From Actinomadura meyerae (GTDB lineage Bacteria; Actinomycetota; Actinomycetes; Streptosporangiales; Streptosporangiaceae): a DNA stretch of 49,118 nucleotides. The first letter of the stretch is position 1. Every line of letters starts with the position of its first letter. Where the stretch lies: contig NZ_FZOR01000053.1 of NCBI RefSeq assembly GCF_900188445.1, forward strand, positions 1 through 49,118, read 5' to 3'. Positions 16,233 to 24,794 of the stretch are shown here, piece after piece. The notes below the pieces were generated by a model. The model was not told the origin of the DNA. It searched no databases and saw nothing but the letters and a program-made list of their open reading frames with translations. The position numbers and the translations under genes are program-made.

Positions 16233-17980
16233 AAAGCCCTGATGAACCGGAGGGCGCGGCGGCGCGCGGCCCGCACCACCGCCGCCGCGCCCGCCCGGCC
16301 CGCCCGGTGACCCCCGCATCCCCCAAGACCGCGGCGCCGGCCCGCCCCCGGCGCCGCCACCCGGCCCGTCCCGCCCATCTCGCCGAGCCCGCGCCGCTCA
16401 CTGAGGGCGCGCGGCCCGGAGGTCCACCACGGGCCGCCGAGCCCGCGCAGGTGGGCGAACAGGTGGGCGAGGCCGTCCGGGTCGGCGCGCAGCTTGGCGA
16501 GTCCGTGCGGGACGCAGAGTCCGTGCGGGCTGGGGAGGTTGCGCGCCCTGCGGGCGCTGCGGACGGAACGCTTCAGGGCGCGGACGGAACGGTCCAGGAG
16601 GACGCCCCCGGAGAGCCAGGCACCGAGCCGGCCGAAGACGAGCCGGCCGAAGACGAGCCGGTCGAAGCCGAGCCGGTCGAAGCCGAGCCGGTCGAAGCCG
16701 AGCCGGTCGAAGCCGAACTGGGCGAAGACGGGCCGCGCCGCGGCGGGATGTTCCGGTCGCTGCGCGTCCGGAACTACCGGCTCTACGCGGCCGGGCAGGT
16801 CGTCTCCAACACCGGGACGTGGATGCAGCGCGTCGCGCAGGACTGGCTCGTCCTCGAACTCGCGCACGGCAGCGGCACCGCGCTCGGCATCACCACCGGC
16901 CTGCAGTTCCTGCCGATGCTGCTGTTCGGGCTGTGGGGCGGCGTCATCGCCGACCGGTACCCCAAGCGGCGCGTCCTCGCGCTCACGCAGATCTCGATGG
17001 GCCTGCTCGCGCTCGTCCTCGGCCTGCTCGCCGTGTCGGGCGCCGCGCAGGTCTGGCACGTGTACGTGCTGGCGTTCGGGCTCGGCGTCGCGACGGTCGT
17101 GGACAACCCGACCCGCCAGTCGTTCGTGGTCGAGATGGTCGGCAAGCGCGACCTGCCGAACGCGATCGCGCTGAACAGCGCGACGTTCAACGGCGCCAGG
17201 CTGCTCGGCCCGGCGGTCGCCGGGGTGCTCATCGCGCTGATCGGCACCGGGCCGGTGTTCCTGGTGAACGCGGCGTCGTTCGCCGCGGTGCTGTTCAGCC
17301 TGTCGGCGATGCGGGCGGACGAGCTGCACGACGCGCCGGCGGTCAAGCGGGCCAAGGGCCAGCTCCGCGAGGGGCTCCGGTACGTGCGCGGGCGCCGCGA
17401 CCTCATGCTCGTGCTGATCCTCGTCGGGTTCCTCGCGATGTTCGGCATGAACTTCAACACGACGGTCGCGCTGGTCGCCAAGGAGGTCTTCCACACCGAC
17501 GCGTCCGCGTTCGGGCTCGCGTCCAGCATGCTGGCGCTCGGAGCGCTCAGCGGCGCGCTGCTGGCCGCCCGCAGGGTCGCCAAGCCGCGGCTGCGGGTGC
17601 TGGTCGGGATGGGCCTGCTGTTCGGGACGCTGGAGGCCCTTACCGGGCTGATGCCGACGTACTGGCTGTTCCTGGCGCTGCTCGTCCCGACCGGCATCGC
17701 GATGATGACGATCACCACGGCGGCGAACGCGACGATGCAGCTCGGCGTCGCGCCGGAGATGCGCGGCCGGGTGATGGCGCTCTACATGCTGGTGTTCCTC
17801 GGCACGAACCCGGTGGGCGCGCCCGCGATCGGCTGGCTGGCCGAGCACTTCGGCGCCCGCACGAGCCTCGTCATCGGCGGGCTGGTCTCCGCCCTGGCGG
17901 CGGTCGTCGTCGGGGCGGTCGCCGCGCGGGGCACGGCCGTCCGGCCCGTGCCGCGGAGGGCTCGGCCCGCGCAAGGATGA
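16217..17980 (+). CDS. MFS transporter (EntS-like) with long low-complexity N-terminus
   Basis: This 587-residue protein has an unusual ~175-residue cytoplasmic N-terminus: first Arg/Pro/Ala-rich, then acidic with PAEDE/PVEAE pentapeptide repeats. The MFS core follows from FRSLRVRNYRLYAAGQ (about 178), with 12 transmembrane segments and GLWGGVIADRYPKRRVL as the loop 2-3 signature. It resembles the enterobactin-exporter-like MFS_3 group. The ATG at 16217 lies inside the candidate MarR operator with no clear ribosome site. A start nearer the MFS core cannot be excluded, but the acidic repeat is in frame and GC3-rich. Confidence 0.85.
   Translation: MTSANESPDEPEGAAARGPHHRRRARPARPVTPASPKTAAPARPRRRHPARPAHLAEPAPLTEGARPGGPPRAAEPAQVGEQVGEAVRVGAQLGESVRDAESVRAGEVARPAGAADGTLQGADGTVQEDAPGEPGTEPAEDEPAEDEPVEAEPVEAEPVEAEPVEAELGEDGPRRGGMFRSLRVRNYRLYAAGQVVSNTGTWMQRVAQDWLVLELAHGSGTALGITTGLQFLPMLLFGLWGGVIADRYPKRRVLALTQISMGLLALVLGLLAVSGAAQVWHVYVLAFGLGVATVVDNPTRQSFVVEMVGKRDLPNAIALNSATFNGARLLGPAVAGVLIALIGTGPVFLVNAASFAAVLFSLSAMRADELHDAPAVKRAKGQLREGLRYVRGRRDLMLVLILVGFLAMFGMNFNTTVALVAKEVFHTDASAFGLASSMLALGALSGALLAARRVAKPRLRVLVGMGLLFGTLEALTGLMPTYWLFLALLVPTGIAMMTITTAANATMQLGVAPEMRGRVMALYMLVFLGTNPVGAPAIGWLAEHFGARTSLVIGGLVSALAAVVVGAVAARGTAVRPVPRRARPAQG
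16625..16729 (+). repeat. 15-bp coding tandem repeat (PAEDE/PVEAE)
   Basis: Seven 15-base units run in frame within the MFS N-terminus: two GAGCCGGCCGAAGAC, four GAGCCGGTCGAAGCC and one diverged copy. Because the unit is a multiple of three, slippage would change the length of the acidic tail without a frameshift. Confidence 0.85.
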
Positions 17981-18048
17981 CGGGCCCATCCGCGTGACAA
18001 CCGTGCCGCGGGCTGGAAGGCTGGTCAGGTGGCCGTTCGGACGCTCCC

Positions 18049-18681
18049 ATGAGGCTTTTCGTGGCGCTCGTACCGCCACCGGACGCCCTGGACGAGCTCG
18101 AAGAGGCCGTCCGCCCGCATCTGGACCTGGTGCCGGAGCTGCGCTGGGTGCGGCGCGAACTGCTGCACGTCACGCTGACGTTCCTCGGCGATGTCGACGG
18201 ACGGACCCTCGACCGGCTGCTGCCCCGGCTGGAGCGCGCCGTCGGCCGGCATGAGCGGATGGAGCTGTCGCTCGCGGGCGCGGGCGCGTTCCCCGGCAGC
18301 GGCGCGCACGCCCGCGTCCTGTGGACGGGCCTGTACGGCGACCGGCGCCGGCTCGCGCGGCTCGCCGCGTCCACCACCGCCGCCGGGCGCCGCGTCGGCA
18401 CGCTGCCCGACAAGCACCGCGGGTTCCGCCCCCATCTGACACTGGCGCGGTCGCGGCGCCCGGTCGACGTCCGGTCGCTGATCGAGGAGCTGTCGGCGTT
18501 CGCGGGCACGCCGTGGACGGCCGGGTCCGTCCAGCTCGTGCGCAGCCACCTGCCCGGCAAGGACCAGGACCAGGTCGCCTACGAGCCGCTGAAGACGTGG
18601 TCGCTGCGCTCGGGCGGTCACAGCTCCGGCGGCGGCGGCGCGGGACGGTCGGCGTCAGGCGGCCCCCATGGGACGCCGTAG
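18049..18681 (+). CDS. thpR: RNA 2',3'-cyclic phosphodiesterase (2'-5' RNA ligase family)
   Basis: This 210-residue 2H phosphoesterase has both HxTx motifs: H40-V-T42-L and H129-L-T131-L. The N-terminus MRLFVALVPP is typical of ThpR, which opens 2',3'-cyclic phosphates on RNA ends and can ligate tRNA halves in vitro. The last ~20 residues (Gly/Ser-rich) overlap the convergent gene at 18618 by 64 bases, so the tail may be dispensable. No strong ribosome site is visible before ATG 18049. Confidence 0.9.
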   Translation: MRLFVALVPPPDALDELEEAVRPHLDLVPELRWVRRELLHVTLTFLGDVDGRTLDRLLPRLERAVGRHERMELSLAGAGAFPGSGAHARVLWTGLYGDRRRLARLAASTTAAGRRVGTLPDKHRGFRPHLTLARSRRPVDVRSLIEELSAFAGTPWTAGSVQLVRSHLPGKDQDQVAYEPLKTWSLRSGGHSSGGGGAGRSASGGPHGTP

Positions 18682-20795
18682 CGCTCGCAGGCGCGGCGCA
18701 GCTCGTCCAGGTCCGGCGGGAAGCCGATCTGGCGCAGCACCCGCCCGGACGGAGCCCACACCACCAGCCGCGGCATCCGGTCGGTCGACTCGTCGATGCC
18801 GACGCCGCCGACGCGGTCGCGGGTCAGCTCCCACTCGACCTTGCCGCGCCGGGTGACGACCGCGAGCCCGGCGGTCGACACGCGGAGCTGGGAGCGGTTC
18901 CGGTCGTAGAGCCAGTAGCCGAGCAGGCCGATCACCAGCCCGGCCGGCATCGACCAGCTCGCGGTCGCGTTGAAGCCGCCGAGGTCGGGGCCGAGCCAGA
19001 CCGCGCCCAGCAGCGCCACCGCCTCGCACAGCAGCACGCTCATCGCGTACGTCCCGACGCGGGAGCGGCGCGTCGCGTCCAGCACCGTCCCGGGCGCCGT
19101 GACCGGGCCGAGCGGCGGGGAGACGGCGAACACGAGCTCCTGCTCGCCGGAGCCGCCGGCCGGGGCCGCGGGGGCGTCCTGGACGCCGCCGTCGGGGCCC
19201 GCGGCGGGCGCGGGGAGCGCGGCCGGCGCCCGGTCGGGCTCGGGCGCGGCGAGCGTGGACACGGCCGAGTGGAACGCGGCGCTCATGTAGGCGTCGTACT
19301 CGGCGTCGTTGACCGGCAGGCCCGCGCGGCGGGCCGACTCGCGCAGGTCGGTGCGGGAGATCCGCAGCGCCGACAGCGGCGCGGCGAAGAACTCGTCGCC
19401 GTCGGAGTCGTACAGCCGGACCCACGCGTGCCCGCCGATGGTCAGCAGCTCGATGCCGCCGATGCGGTCCTCGGGCATCTTCAGCACGACGTCCCCGGCG
19501 GCGTCGGCCCAGCCGAGCCCGCCGTCGGCGACGACGAGCCGCCCGCCGGGCACCTGCGCGAAGATCTCCGGCAGCCCCTCCAGGCCGTAGTCGGGGCGGC
19601 GCGGTGCCCGCGCCCCCGGCGTGATCACCCGGTAGCCGTGGTCGTCGAGGGCGTGCGCGAGCTGGAACCCGTCCAGGCCGTGCGCGGGCAGCCGGGCGAC
19701 CAGCTCCAGCCGGTGCCCGAACGCGAGCGCGACGAGGTCGGCGCGGCGCGGTTCCCCGCTGACCGGGTCGAGGCGCAGCCCGGGACCGACCACGACGGCG
19801 GCGACGTCCCCGGCGCGCAGGTCCTGGACCTCGCGGCGGCGGCCGGGGCGGGCCCGCACCAGCAGCCGCTCGGCGGTGATCGTCCAGCGGACCTGGGCGG
19901 CGCGCAGCAGCCGGCGCCGGGCGGTGAGGACCCCGGCGATCGCGGCCAGCGCCCAGCAGCCCGCGGCGAGCCGGGCGCCGAACTCGCTCGTCCCGTCCAG
20001 CGCGATCCGGACGATCATCACGGCGCCGAGCAGCGCGGTCAGCGCGCCGAGCAGCATGATCCGGCGGCGGCTCGGCAGCGGCTCGGGCGTGGCCAGCCGC
20101 TGCTCCCCGGTGCGCCGGTCCCGGCCGCGCCTGCCCCCGGCGGCCGACTCGGTCGACGCGTCGGTGGACGGCTCCGCGGGCGGTTCGTGCGCCGCCGCGA
20201 GCAGCGCGGCCTCCTGGTCGAGCAGCCGCTTCTCGGCCGCGTGGTCGCGCGGCAGCGGCCCGCTGCCGGGGATGTCGTCCTCCAGGCCGGACGCGCGCAG
20301 GGCCTCGTCCAGCGCCGGATCGAGGAGGTCGGTGGCCTCGCCGTCCAGGACGTACATGGGGATGCCGAGGCGGCGGGCCGTGACGAACACGGCCAGCGGC
20401 TCCAGGCCCATCGCGGTCATGCCGCCCACGGCCGTCCGGCCGAAGCGGTGGAAGACGGTCAGCACGCCGTCGCCGGTGGTGATGGCCAGGCCGTCGATCC
20501 GGGACCGCTCGTAGGACACCATGACGAGCCCGCCCCGGCCGATCCGCTCCAGCCCCGCCGCCGACAGCCGCCAGTACGGGCGGGGCCGCCGCCGGCGCGC
20601 GTCGGGGACGGCCCCGAGCAGCCACGGGATCGCGGCGACGGCGCCGATCAGCGCGGCCCACAGCCACACCGGCCGGATCGGCAGCAGCGCCAGCGCCACG
20701 GCGAGGACGGTGAACGGGCCGGCGGCGACGGGGCGCCACCGGCCCCCGGACCCCGCGAGGCCCACCAGCTCATGCTCCACAGTCCGCATCCTCAC
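18618..20795 (-). CDS. Membrane protein with repeated two-TM plus PH-like modules
   Basis: This 725-residue protein is not a named family to me. It contains three pairs of transmembrane helices (about 24-61, 243-290 and 580-630). Each is followed by a short beta-rich block that looks like a bacterial PH-type domain: WRLSAAGLERIGRGGLVMV, VRWTITAERLLVRARPG and LRVSTAGLAVVTRRG. A fourth such block without helices (LVVADGGLGWADAAGDVV) lies near 420-500. Linkers are Pro/Ala-rich. GTG 20795 has GGGGAC 5 bases upstream; ATG 20789 is the alternative. The 3' end overlaps thpR by 64 bases. It may be a membrane-surface scaffold. Confidence 0.65.
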   Translation of the reverse strand: MRMRTVEHELVGLAGSGGRWRPVAAGPFTVLAVALALLPIRPVWLWAALIGAVAAIPWLLGAVPDARRRRPRPYWRLSAAGLERIGRGGLVMVSYERSRIDGLAITTGDGVLTVFHRFGRTAVGGMTAMGLEPLAVFVTARRLGIPMYVLDGEATDLLDPALDEALRASGLEDDIPGSGPLPRDHAAEKRLLDQEAALLAAAHEPPAEPSTDASTESAAGGRRGRDRRTGEQRLATPEPLPSRRRIMLLGALTALLGAVMIVRIALDGTSEFGARLAAGCWALAAIAGVLTARRRLLRAAQVRWTITAERLLVRARPGRRREVQDLRAGDVAAVVVGPGLRLDPVSGEPRRADLVALAFGHRLELVARLPAHGLDGFQLAHALDDHGYRVITPGARAPRRPDYGLEGLPEIFAQVPGGRLVVADGGLGWADAAGDVVLKMPEDRIGGIELLTIGGHAWVRLYDSDGDEFFAAPLSALRISRTDLRESARRAGLPVNDAEYDAYMSAAFHSAVSTLAAPEPDRAPAALPAPAAGPDGGVQDAPAAPAGGSGEQELVFAVSPPLGPVTAPGTVLDATRRSRVGTYAMSVLLCEAVALLGAVWLGPDLGGFNATASWSMPAGLVIGLLGYWLYDRNRSQLRVSTAGLAVVTRRGKVEWELTRDRVGGVGIDESTDRMPRLVVWAPSGRVLRQIGFPPDLDELRRACERYGVPWGPPDADRPAPPPPEL

Positions 20796-20917
20796 ACGGG
20801 TCCCCGCGGGACCGTCGCCCCCTTCCGGGATCCGGTCGTCCTCCGAAAGCCTTTTCCATCGTGCCGGTCAGGTCGGGCGGCCACCCGCCGCCCCCCACGC
20901 CCCGCGAGCCTCACGCG

Positions 20918-21919
20918 TCACCGCCGCCGCCGCATCAGGCCGTAGCCGACCGCGCCCGCGATCGCCAGCGCGAGGAACAGCCCGACCCTGGCGCCGCCCG
21001 CGTCCTTCGCGCCGTTCTCGGGCGATCCCGCCGCCCCCGCGTTCTTCGCCGCCGGGGACGGCGGCAGCGCCTCCTCCGGCAGCGGCACCTGGTAGACCGG
21101 CTGGTTCTTGCCCTCGGACCCCGCCAGCAGCGACCTGCCATCGGCCGTGTAGGTCACCGACTCGCCCTGCGCCTGCATGGGCAGGCCGATCGACTTCAGC
21201 GTCCTGCCGGGCCTGCCGTCCGGCCCGACCGTGTACAGCCGGGCGCCGAAGTAGGTCCGGATGACGCAGGTGCGGCCATCGGGGGAGAAGGCGCCGTCGG
21301 TCGCCATGGCCGGGGCGTCGCCGATCTTGCGCATGACGTTGTACCCGCGGGCGCGGAGCTTCGCCGGGCCCTCGTAGATCTTGCCGCCGAACAGCTTGCT
21401 GGCGATGTAGAGCCGGTTGGTACGCGGGTTGATCATGAACGTCTCGGCGTTGCGCGGCCCGTCCGCGTACTTGATCTTGAACGCGGTGGCCCGCAGGGTC
21501 TGGCTGACCAGCCGGGACGGCTCCGGGATCCGGTACACGGTCACGTACGGCCAGGCGCCGCCGAGGTTGTCGCCGATGTCCGCCACGAAGATCGCCGGAC
21601 GGCCGCGGCCGTCCCTGCCGAGCGCCATGCCCTCCCAGTCGCGGGCGTTCGCGCCGCCGAGCGTCAGCACGGCCCGCACCCGCCCGTCCGGGCCGAGCGC
21701 GTAGATCTTCGGGACGCCGCCGGAGTCGTTGTGGGTGTAGACGACGCCGGGGTGCCGGGCGCTCGCGGCGAGCCCGCTGGACTCGGTGATCCGCGGGTCC
21801 TTGATCGTGAACGCGACGCGGTCGTCCTTCGCGGCGGCGCCGGGTGCGAACGCCACCGTGGACGCGCCCGCCAGGACCAGCGCGGCACCGGCGCGGGCGG
21901 CGGCACGGCTAGCTGACAT
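20918..21919 (-). CDS. Secreted, membrane-anchored beta-propeller protein
   Basis: This 333-residue exported protein has a signal peptide (about 1-30, ending GAAAK) and a body of repeated propeller-like strands (HNDSGGVPKIYALGPDGRV, MALGRDGRGRPAIFVADIGDN, GAFSPDGRTCVIRTY, VTYTADGRSLLAGSEG). A Pro/Ala linker leads to a C-terminal hydrophobic helix with an RRRR tail, so it is anchored with the propeller outside. The ATG at 21919 is preferred because an upstream ATG (21955) would put acidic residues before the signal. Similar proteins are annotated as WD40-like. Ligand and role are unknown. Confidence 0.72.
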   Translation of the reverse strand: MSASRAAARAGAALVLAGASTVAFAPGAAAKDDRVAFTIKDPRITESSGLAASARHPGVVYTHNDSGGVPKIYALGPDGRVRAVLTLGGANARDWEGMALGRDGRGRPAIFVADIGDNLGGAWPYVTVYRIPEPSRLVSQTLRATAFKIKYADGPRNAETFMINPRTNRLYIASKLFGGKIYEGPAKLRARGYNVMRKIGDAPAMATDGAFSPDGRTCVIRTYFGARLYTVGPDGRPGRTLKSIGLPMQAQGESVTYTADGRSLLAGSEGKNQPVYQVPLPEEALPPSPAAKNAGAAGSPENGAKDAGGARVGLFLALAIAGAVGYGLMRRRR

Positions 21920-21970
21920 GGCCTGATCATCCCCGTTCCGCGCCCCGTCGATCATATGACCCGCGGCCGG

Positions 21971-22054
21971 TCAGCTCAGCAGCGCACCGACGACCACGGC
22001 GAGCACGAGCGCGGTCAGCACGGTGGGAAGCAGCCATCGGGGCGCGCGGTTCAC
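21971..22054 (-). CDS. 27-residue leaderless transmembrane microprotein
   Basis: This small frame (GTG to TGA) encodes a 27-residue peptide starting MNRAPRWLLP. One continuous hydrophobic helix (TVLTALVLAVVVGALL) follows a short basic N-terminus, so it should insert in the membrane. TAAGCT lies 6 bases before the GTG (22066-22061), a clear leaderless layout. Its stop lies about 50 bases before the propeller gene on the same strand, so the two may be co-transcribed. I do not recognise the family. Confidence 0.5.
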   Translation of the reverse strand: MNRAPRWLLPTVLTALVLAVVVGALLS

Positions 22055-22060
22055 GGTCCG

Positions 22061-22066
22061 AGCTTA
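22061..22066 (-). promoter_or_regulatory. -10 of leaderless microprotein gene
   Basis: On the minus strand TAAGCT is followed by 6 bases and then the GTG at 22054. Confidence 0.5.
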
Positions 22067-22120
22067 TTCGGCCCGCCGCACGGGTCGAACCGTCCACCCA
22101 TGATCTGCATCTCATCAGAC

Positions 22121-23062
22121 ATGTGCGGATTGTTCGGGATGGTGCGGTCGCCGTTCGACGAGGACCCGGGGCGGGCCTCCGACGTGTTCGTCACGCTGGG
22201 CATGCTCGCGGAGGAGCGCGGCACGGACTCGGCGGGCTTCGCCCTGCTCGGCGCGTGGCCCGGCCTCGGCGGCTGGCCGAGCCTCGGCGGCCCGTCCGGC
22301 GGCTGCCGCGTGGTGAAGGGCCGCGGCCGGTTCGCCGAGATCTGGCGCGCCGCCTACGTCCCCGAGCTGGACCGCTCGCCGGTCGCGCTCGGCCACACCC
22401 GCTGGGCGACGCAGGGTTCGCCGCTGGAGCCGCGCAACGCCAGCCCGATGGCCGTCCGCGACCTCGTCGCCACGCACAACGGCGACATCGACACCGCCGA
22501 CCTGCGCGCCCGCTTCGCGCTGCCGCCCGCGTGCGGCACGACCGACAGCGAGCCGATCTTCCAGCTCCTGGCGGCCTGCCGGGGCCCGGCGGAGGTCACC
22601 GCCGTCCTCGAGGCCGTGGTCGGACGGGTCGCGCTCGCCTGGGTGCACCGCGACCGCCCGACCGAGGTGCACCTGGCCCGGGGCGCGCTCAGCCCGCTGA
22701 CCGTCGCCGTCGACACCGAGCAGAACATCTACTGGGCGTCCAACCCGCGCTGGTTCCGGGACGCCGAGCGGCACACGCGGGTCCGGTTCGCGTCCGTCGT
22801 CATGGTGCGCGAGGGCACCTACGTAAAGATCGGCATGGAGCGCCGTCCGGGCCGCCGCGACCTGCCCGAGGTCCTCGCCACGGCCCGCTTCCTGCCGACG
22901 GCCCGCGACTCCGACATGGACCCCCGGGTCTGGCGCGGCTTCACCCACGCCGACCGCGAGACCGACCGCGCGGGCCTGCGCCACCGGGCCATCGAACGTG
23001 CGGGCGGCACCGCAGGCAGCGTCAGCCCGGACGACACCGGCGGCCTGGTCACCGTCCCCTGA
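22121..23062 (+). CDS. Class II glutamine amidotransferase domain protein
   Basis: This 313-residue Ntn-type glutaminase has the catalytic Cys at position 2 (MCGLFGMV). Substrate residues are in HTRWAT (92-97) and HNGD (119-122). Only the GlnH-like amidotransferase domain plus a ~60-residue Arg-rich tail is present, with no synthase domain as in PurF, GlmS or AsnB. It may therefore supply ammonia to an unknown partner or act alone. I chose ATG 22121 because Cys must become N-terminal; an ATG at about 22100 would bury it. A strong hairpin follows, shared with convergent serC. Confidence 0.85.
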   Translation: MCGLFGMVRSPFDEDPGRASDVFVTLGMLAEERGTDSAGFALLGAWPGLGGWPSLGGPSGGCRVVKGRGRFAEIWRAAYVPELDRSPVALGHTRWATQGSPLEPRNASPMAVRDLVATHNGDIDTADLRARFALPPACGTTDSEPIFQLLAACRGPAEVTAVLEAVVGRVALAWVHRDRPTEVHLARGALSPLTVAVDTEQNIYWASNPRWFRDAERHTRVRFASVVMVREGTYVKIGMERRPGRRDLPEVLATARFLPTARDSDMDPRVWRGFTHADRETDRAGLRHRAIERAGGTAGSVSPDDTGGLVTVP

Positions 23063-23066
23063 ACGT

Positions 23067-23098
23067 CCCTCGGGGACGCAGCGTCGCGTCCCCGAGGG
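23067..23098. terminator. Bidirectional terminator between GATase and serC
   Basis: CCCTCGGGGACGC (23067-23079) and GCGTCCCCGAGGG (23086-23098) form a perfect 13-base-pair stem with a 6-base loop. CTTTTAGAG follows on the plus strand. It lies 4 bases after the GATase stop and 10 bases beyond the serC stop, so it can end both convergent transcripts. Confidence 0.82.
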
Positions 23099-23107
23099 CC
23101 TGAACTT

Positions 23108-24244
23108 TTAGAGCCTTTCGACTATGTAGTCGACGCAGGCCGTCAGTGCTTCGACGTCGTCGGGGTCGATGGCCGGGAACATGCCGATGCGCAACTGGTT
23201 GCGGCCGAGCTTGCGGTACGGCTCGGTGTCGACGATGCCGTTGGCCCGCAGTGCCTTGGCGACGGCGGCCGCGTCGACCTCGTCGACGAAGTCGATCGTG
23301 CCGACGACCTGCGAGCGCTGCGCGGGGTCGACCACGAACGGCGTCGTGTAGGACGTCTTCTCCGCCCAGGTGTAGAGGCGCTGGGACGAGTCGGCCGTCC
23401 GGGACGTGGTCCAGGCCAGCCCGCCCTGGCCGTTCATCCACTCGATCTGCTCGGCGAGGAGCAGGAGCGTGGCGACGGCGGGGGTGTTGTAGGTCTGGTC
23501 CTTGGCGGAGTTGTCCACGACCGTCTTCAGGTTGAAGAACTCCGGGATGTACCGGTCGGACATGGCGATCTCGTCGATGCGCTCCAGCGCGGGCGGGGAC
23601 GCGAGCGCCACCCAGAGGCCGCCGTCGGCGGCGAAGCACTTCTGCGGCGCGAAGTAGTAGACGTCGGTCTCCGTGACGTCGACGGGCAGGCCGCCCGCGC
23701 CGGACGTGGCGTCCACCAGGACGAGCCCCTCGCGCGCGGTCGTGCCGGCCGGGCGCCTGATCGGCATGGCGACGCCGGTGGAGGTCTCGTTGTGGGTGAG
23801 CGCGTAGACGTCGACGTCCTCCTCGGCGGACGCCTCCGGGTGGGTTCCGGGCGGGCCGGAGATGACGGTCGGGTCCCCCAGCCAGGGCGCGCCCGTGGTG
23901 ACCTTGGCGAACTTGCTGGAGAACTCACCGAACGTCAGGTGCTGCGAGCGCTGCCGGACGAGCCCGAACGCGGCCGCGTCCCAGAACGCGGTGGTGCCGC
24001 CGTTGCTGAGCAGGACCTCGTAGCCCTCGGGGAGGGAGAACAGCTGGGACAGCCCCTCCCGCACGCGCCCGACGAGGGACTTCACCGGCTTCTGGCGGTG
24101 CGAGGTCCCGAGATAGGTCGAACCGGATTCGGCGAGGGCGGCCAGCTGCTCGGGGCGGACCTTGGACGGACCGCACCCGAAACGGCCGTCCGCCGGCTTG
24201 AGATCGGCTGGAATGTCAATGGTTGGATTCGCGCTGTCGGTCAC
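23108..24244 (-). CDS. serC: Phosphoserine aminotransferase
   Basis: This 378-residue PLP enzyme of serine (and possibly pyridoxal) biosynthesis converts 3-phosphohydroxypyruvate and glutamate to phosphoserine and 2-oxoglutarate. Visible features are PLP-binding Lys K202 in YYFAPQKCFAADGGLW, Asp D178 in VDATS, and the RFGCGPSKVR N-terminus of the mycobacterial-type SerC. The GTG at 24244 is leaderless: TAGCCT lies 7 bases upstream. A longer frame to 24316 is not needed. The upstream gene on the same strand is a small membrane protein. A strong hairpin follows the stop. Confidence 0.93.
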   Translation of the reverse strand: MTDSANPTIDIPADLKPADGRFGCGPSKVRPEQLAALAESGSTYLGTSHRQKPVKSLVGRVREGLSQLFSLPEGYEVLLSNGGTTAFWDAAAFGLVRQRSQHLTFGEFSSKFAKVTTGAPWLGDPTVISGPPGTHPEASAEEDVDVYALTHNETSTGVAMPIRRPAGTTAREGLVLVDATSGAGGLPVDVTETDVYYFAPQKCFAADGGLWVALASPPALERIDEIAMSDRYIPEFFNLKTVVDNSAKDQTYNTPAVATLLLLAEQIEWMNGQGGLAWTTSRTADSSQRLYTWAEKTSYTTPFVVDPAQRSQVVGTIDFVDEVDAAAVAKALRANGIVDTEPYRKLGRNQLRIGMFPAIDPDDVEALTACVDYIVERL

Positions 24245-24251
24245 TCGTAGC

Positions 24252-24257
24252 AGGCTA
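24252..24257 (-). promoter_or_regulatory. -10 of leaderless serC
   Basis: On the minus strand TAGCCT is followed by 7 bases and the GTG at 24244. No Shine-Dalgarno sequence is present. Confidence 0.6.
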
Positions 24258-24288
24258 TCTGACCTGCGGCGAAGATCGCGGTTCGGGT

Positions 24289-24642
24289 TCACATGCCGAG
24301 ACGGTGGCGCCGCCACGCCCAGGTCAGCAGGCCCGCCAGCGCGAGCGCGCAGAGCGCGGCGATCACGGCCGGCGGGTAGATCCAGTCGTCGCCCCGGGAG
24401 CGCGCCTCGATTGCGGTCCGGGCGGAGTCGTAGGTCAGGAAGCCGAGGAGCAGCGCGGCGACGATCGCGGCGATCCGGCCGGACACGGCGTTGGTGCGCC
24501 GGCGGCGCTCCTCGCGCTCCGCCTCGTACCGCCGCAGCTCCTCGGCGGTGTCGGCCCGCGCCGCCTCGGCGGCGGCGGGCGTCTCCGGCACGGACGCGGG
24601 GCCGATGTCGCCGTCGAGCGGCTCGTCGGGGTCTCGGCTCAT
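24289..24642 (-). CDS. Small membrane protein with N-terminal coiled coil
   Basis: This 117-residue protein is not a named family to me. It has an acidic N-terminus, a charged helix likely to coil (AEELRRYEAEREERRRR), and two transmembrane segments (about 57-76 and 91-109) ending in a basic tail (WRRHRLGM). The ATG at 24642 is chosen over one at 24687, whose extension is Pro/Ala junk. It lies between the citrate synthase gene and serC on the same strand, 44 bases before serC. No functional clue is visible. Confidence 0.65.
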   Translation of the reverse strand: MSRDPDEPLDGDIGPASVPETPAAAEAARADTAEELRRYEAEREERRRRTNAVSGRIAAIVAALLLGFLTYDSARTAIEARSRGDDWIYPPAVIAALCALALAGLLTWAWRRHRLGM

Positions 24643-24714
24643 GCGTCCAATGATGGCAAAGGGCGGGGCGCGCGCGGGAAGGGCCACGGGAAGGGCTGAC
24701 GGTGCGAACGGCGA

Positions 24715-24740
24715 AGGCCCCCGGGATCGTCCGGGGGCCT
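24715..24740. terminator. Hairpin terminator after citrate synthase
   Basis: AGGCCCCCGG (24715-24724) and CCGGGGGCCT (24731-24740) form a perfect 10-base-pair stem with a 6-base loop, 55 bases past the citrate synthase stop. No clear T-run is seen on the minus strand, so termination is probable but not certain. Confidence 0.65.
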
Positions 24741-24794
24741 CGGCGGCGTCGTTGTGGGGGGCGGGGGGAGAGGTGTCTCAGCTCGTGCGGGGGC

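Noticed and set aside
22078..22104. GGTCGAACC-like T-loop suggestive of a tRNA.
   Set aside because: No acceptor stem, D-arm or anticodon arm can be built around it on either strand.
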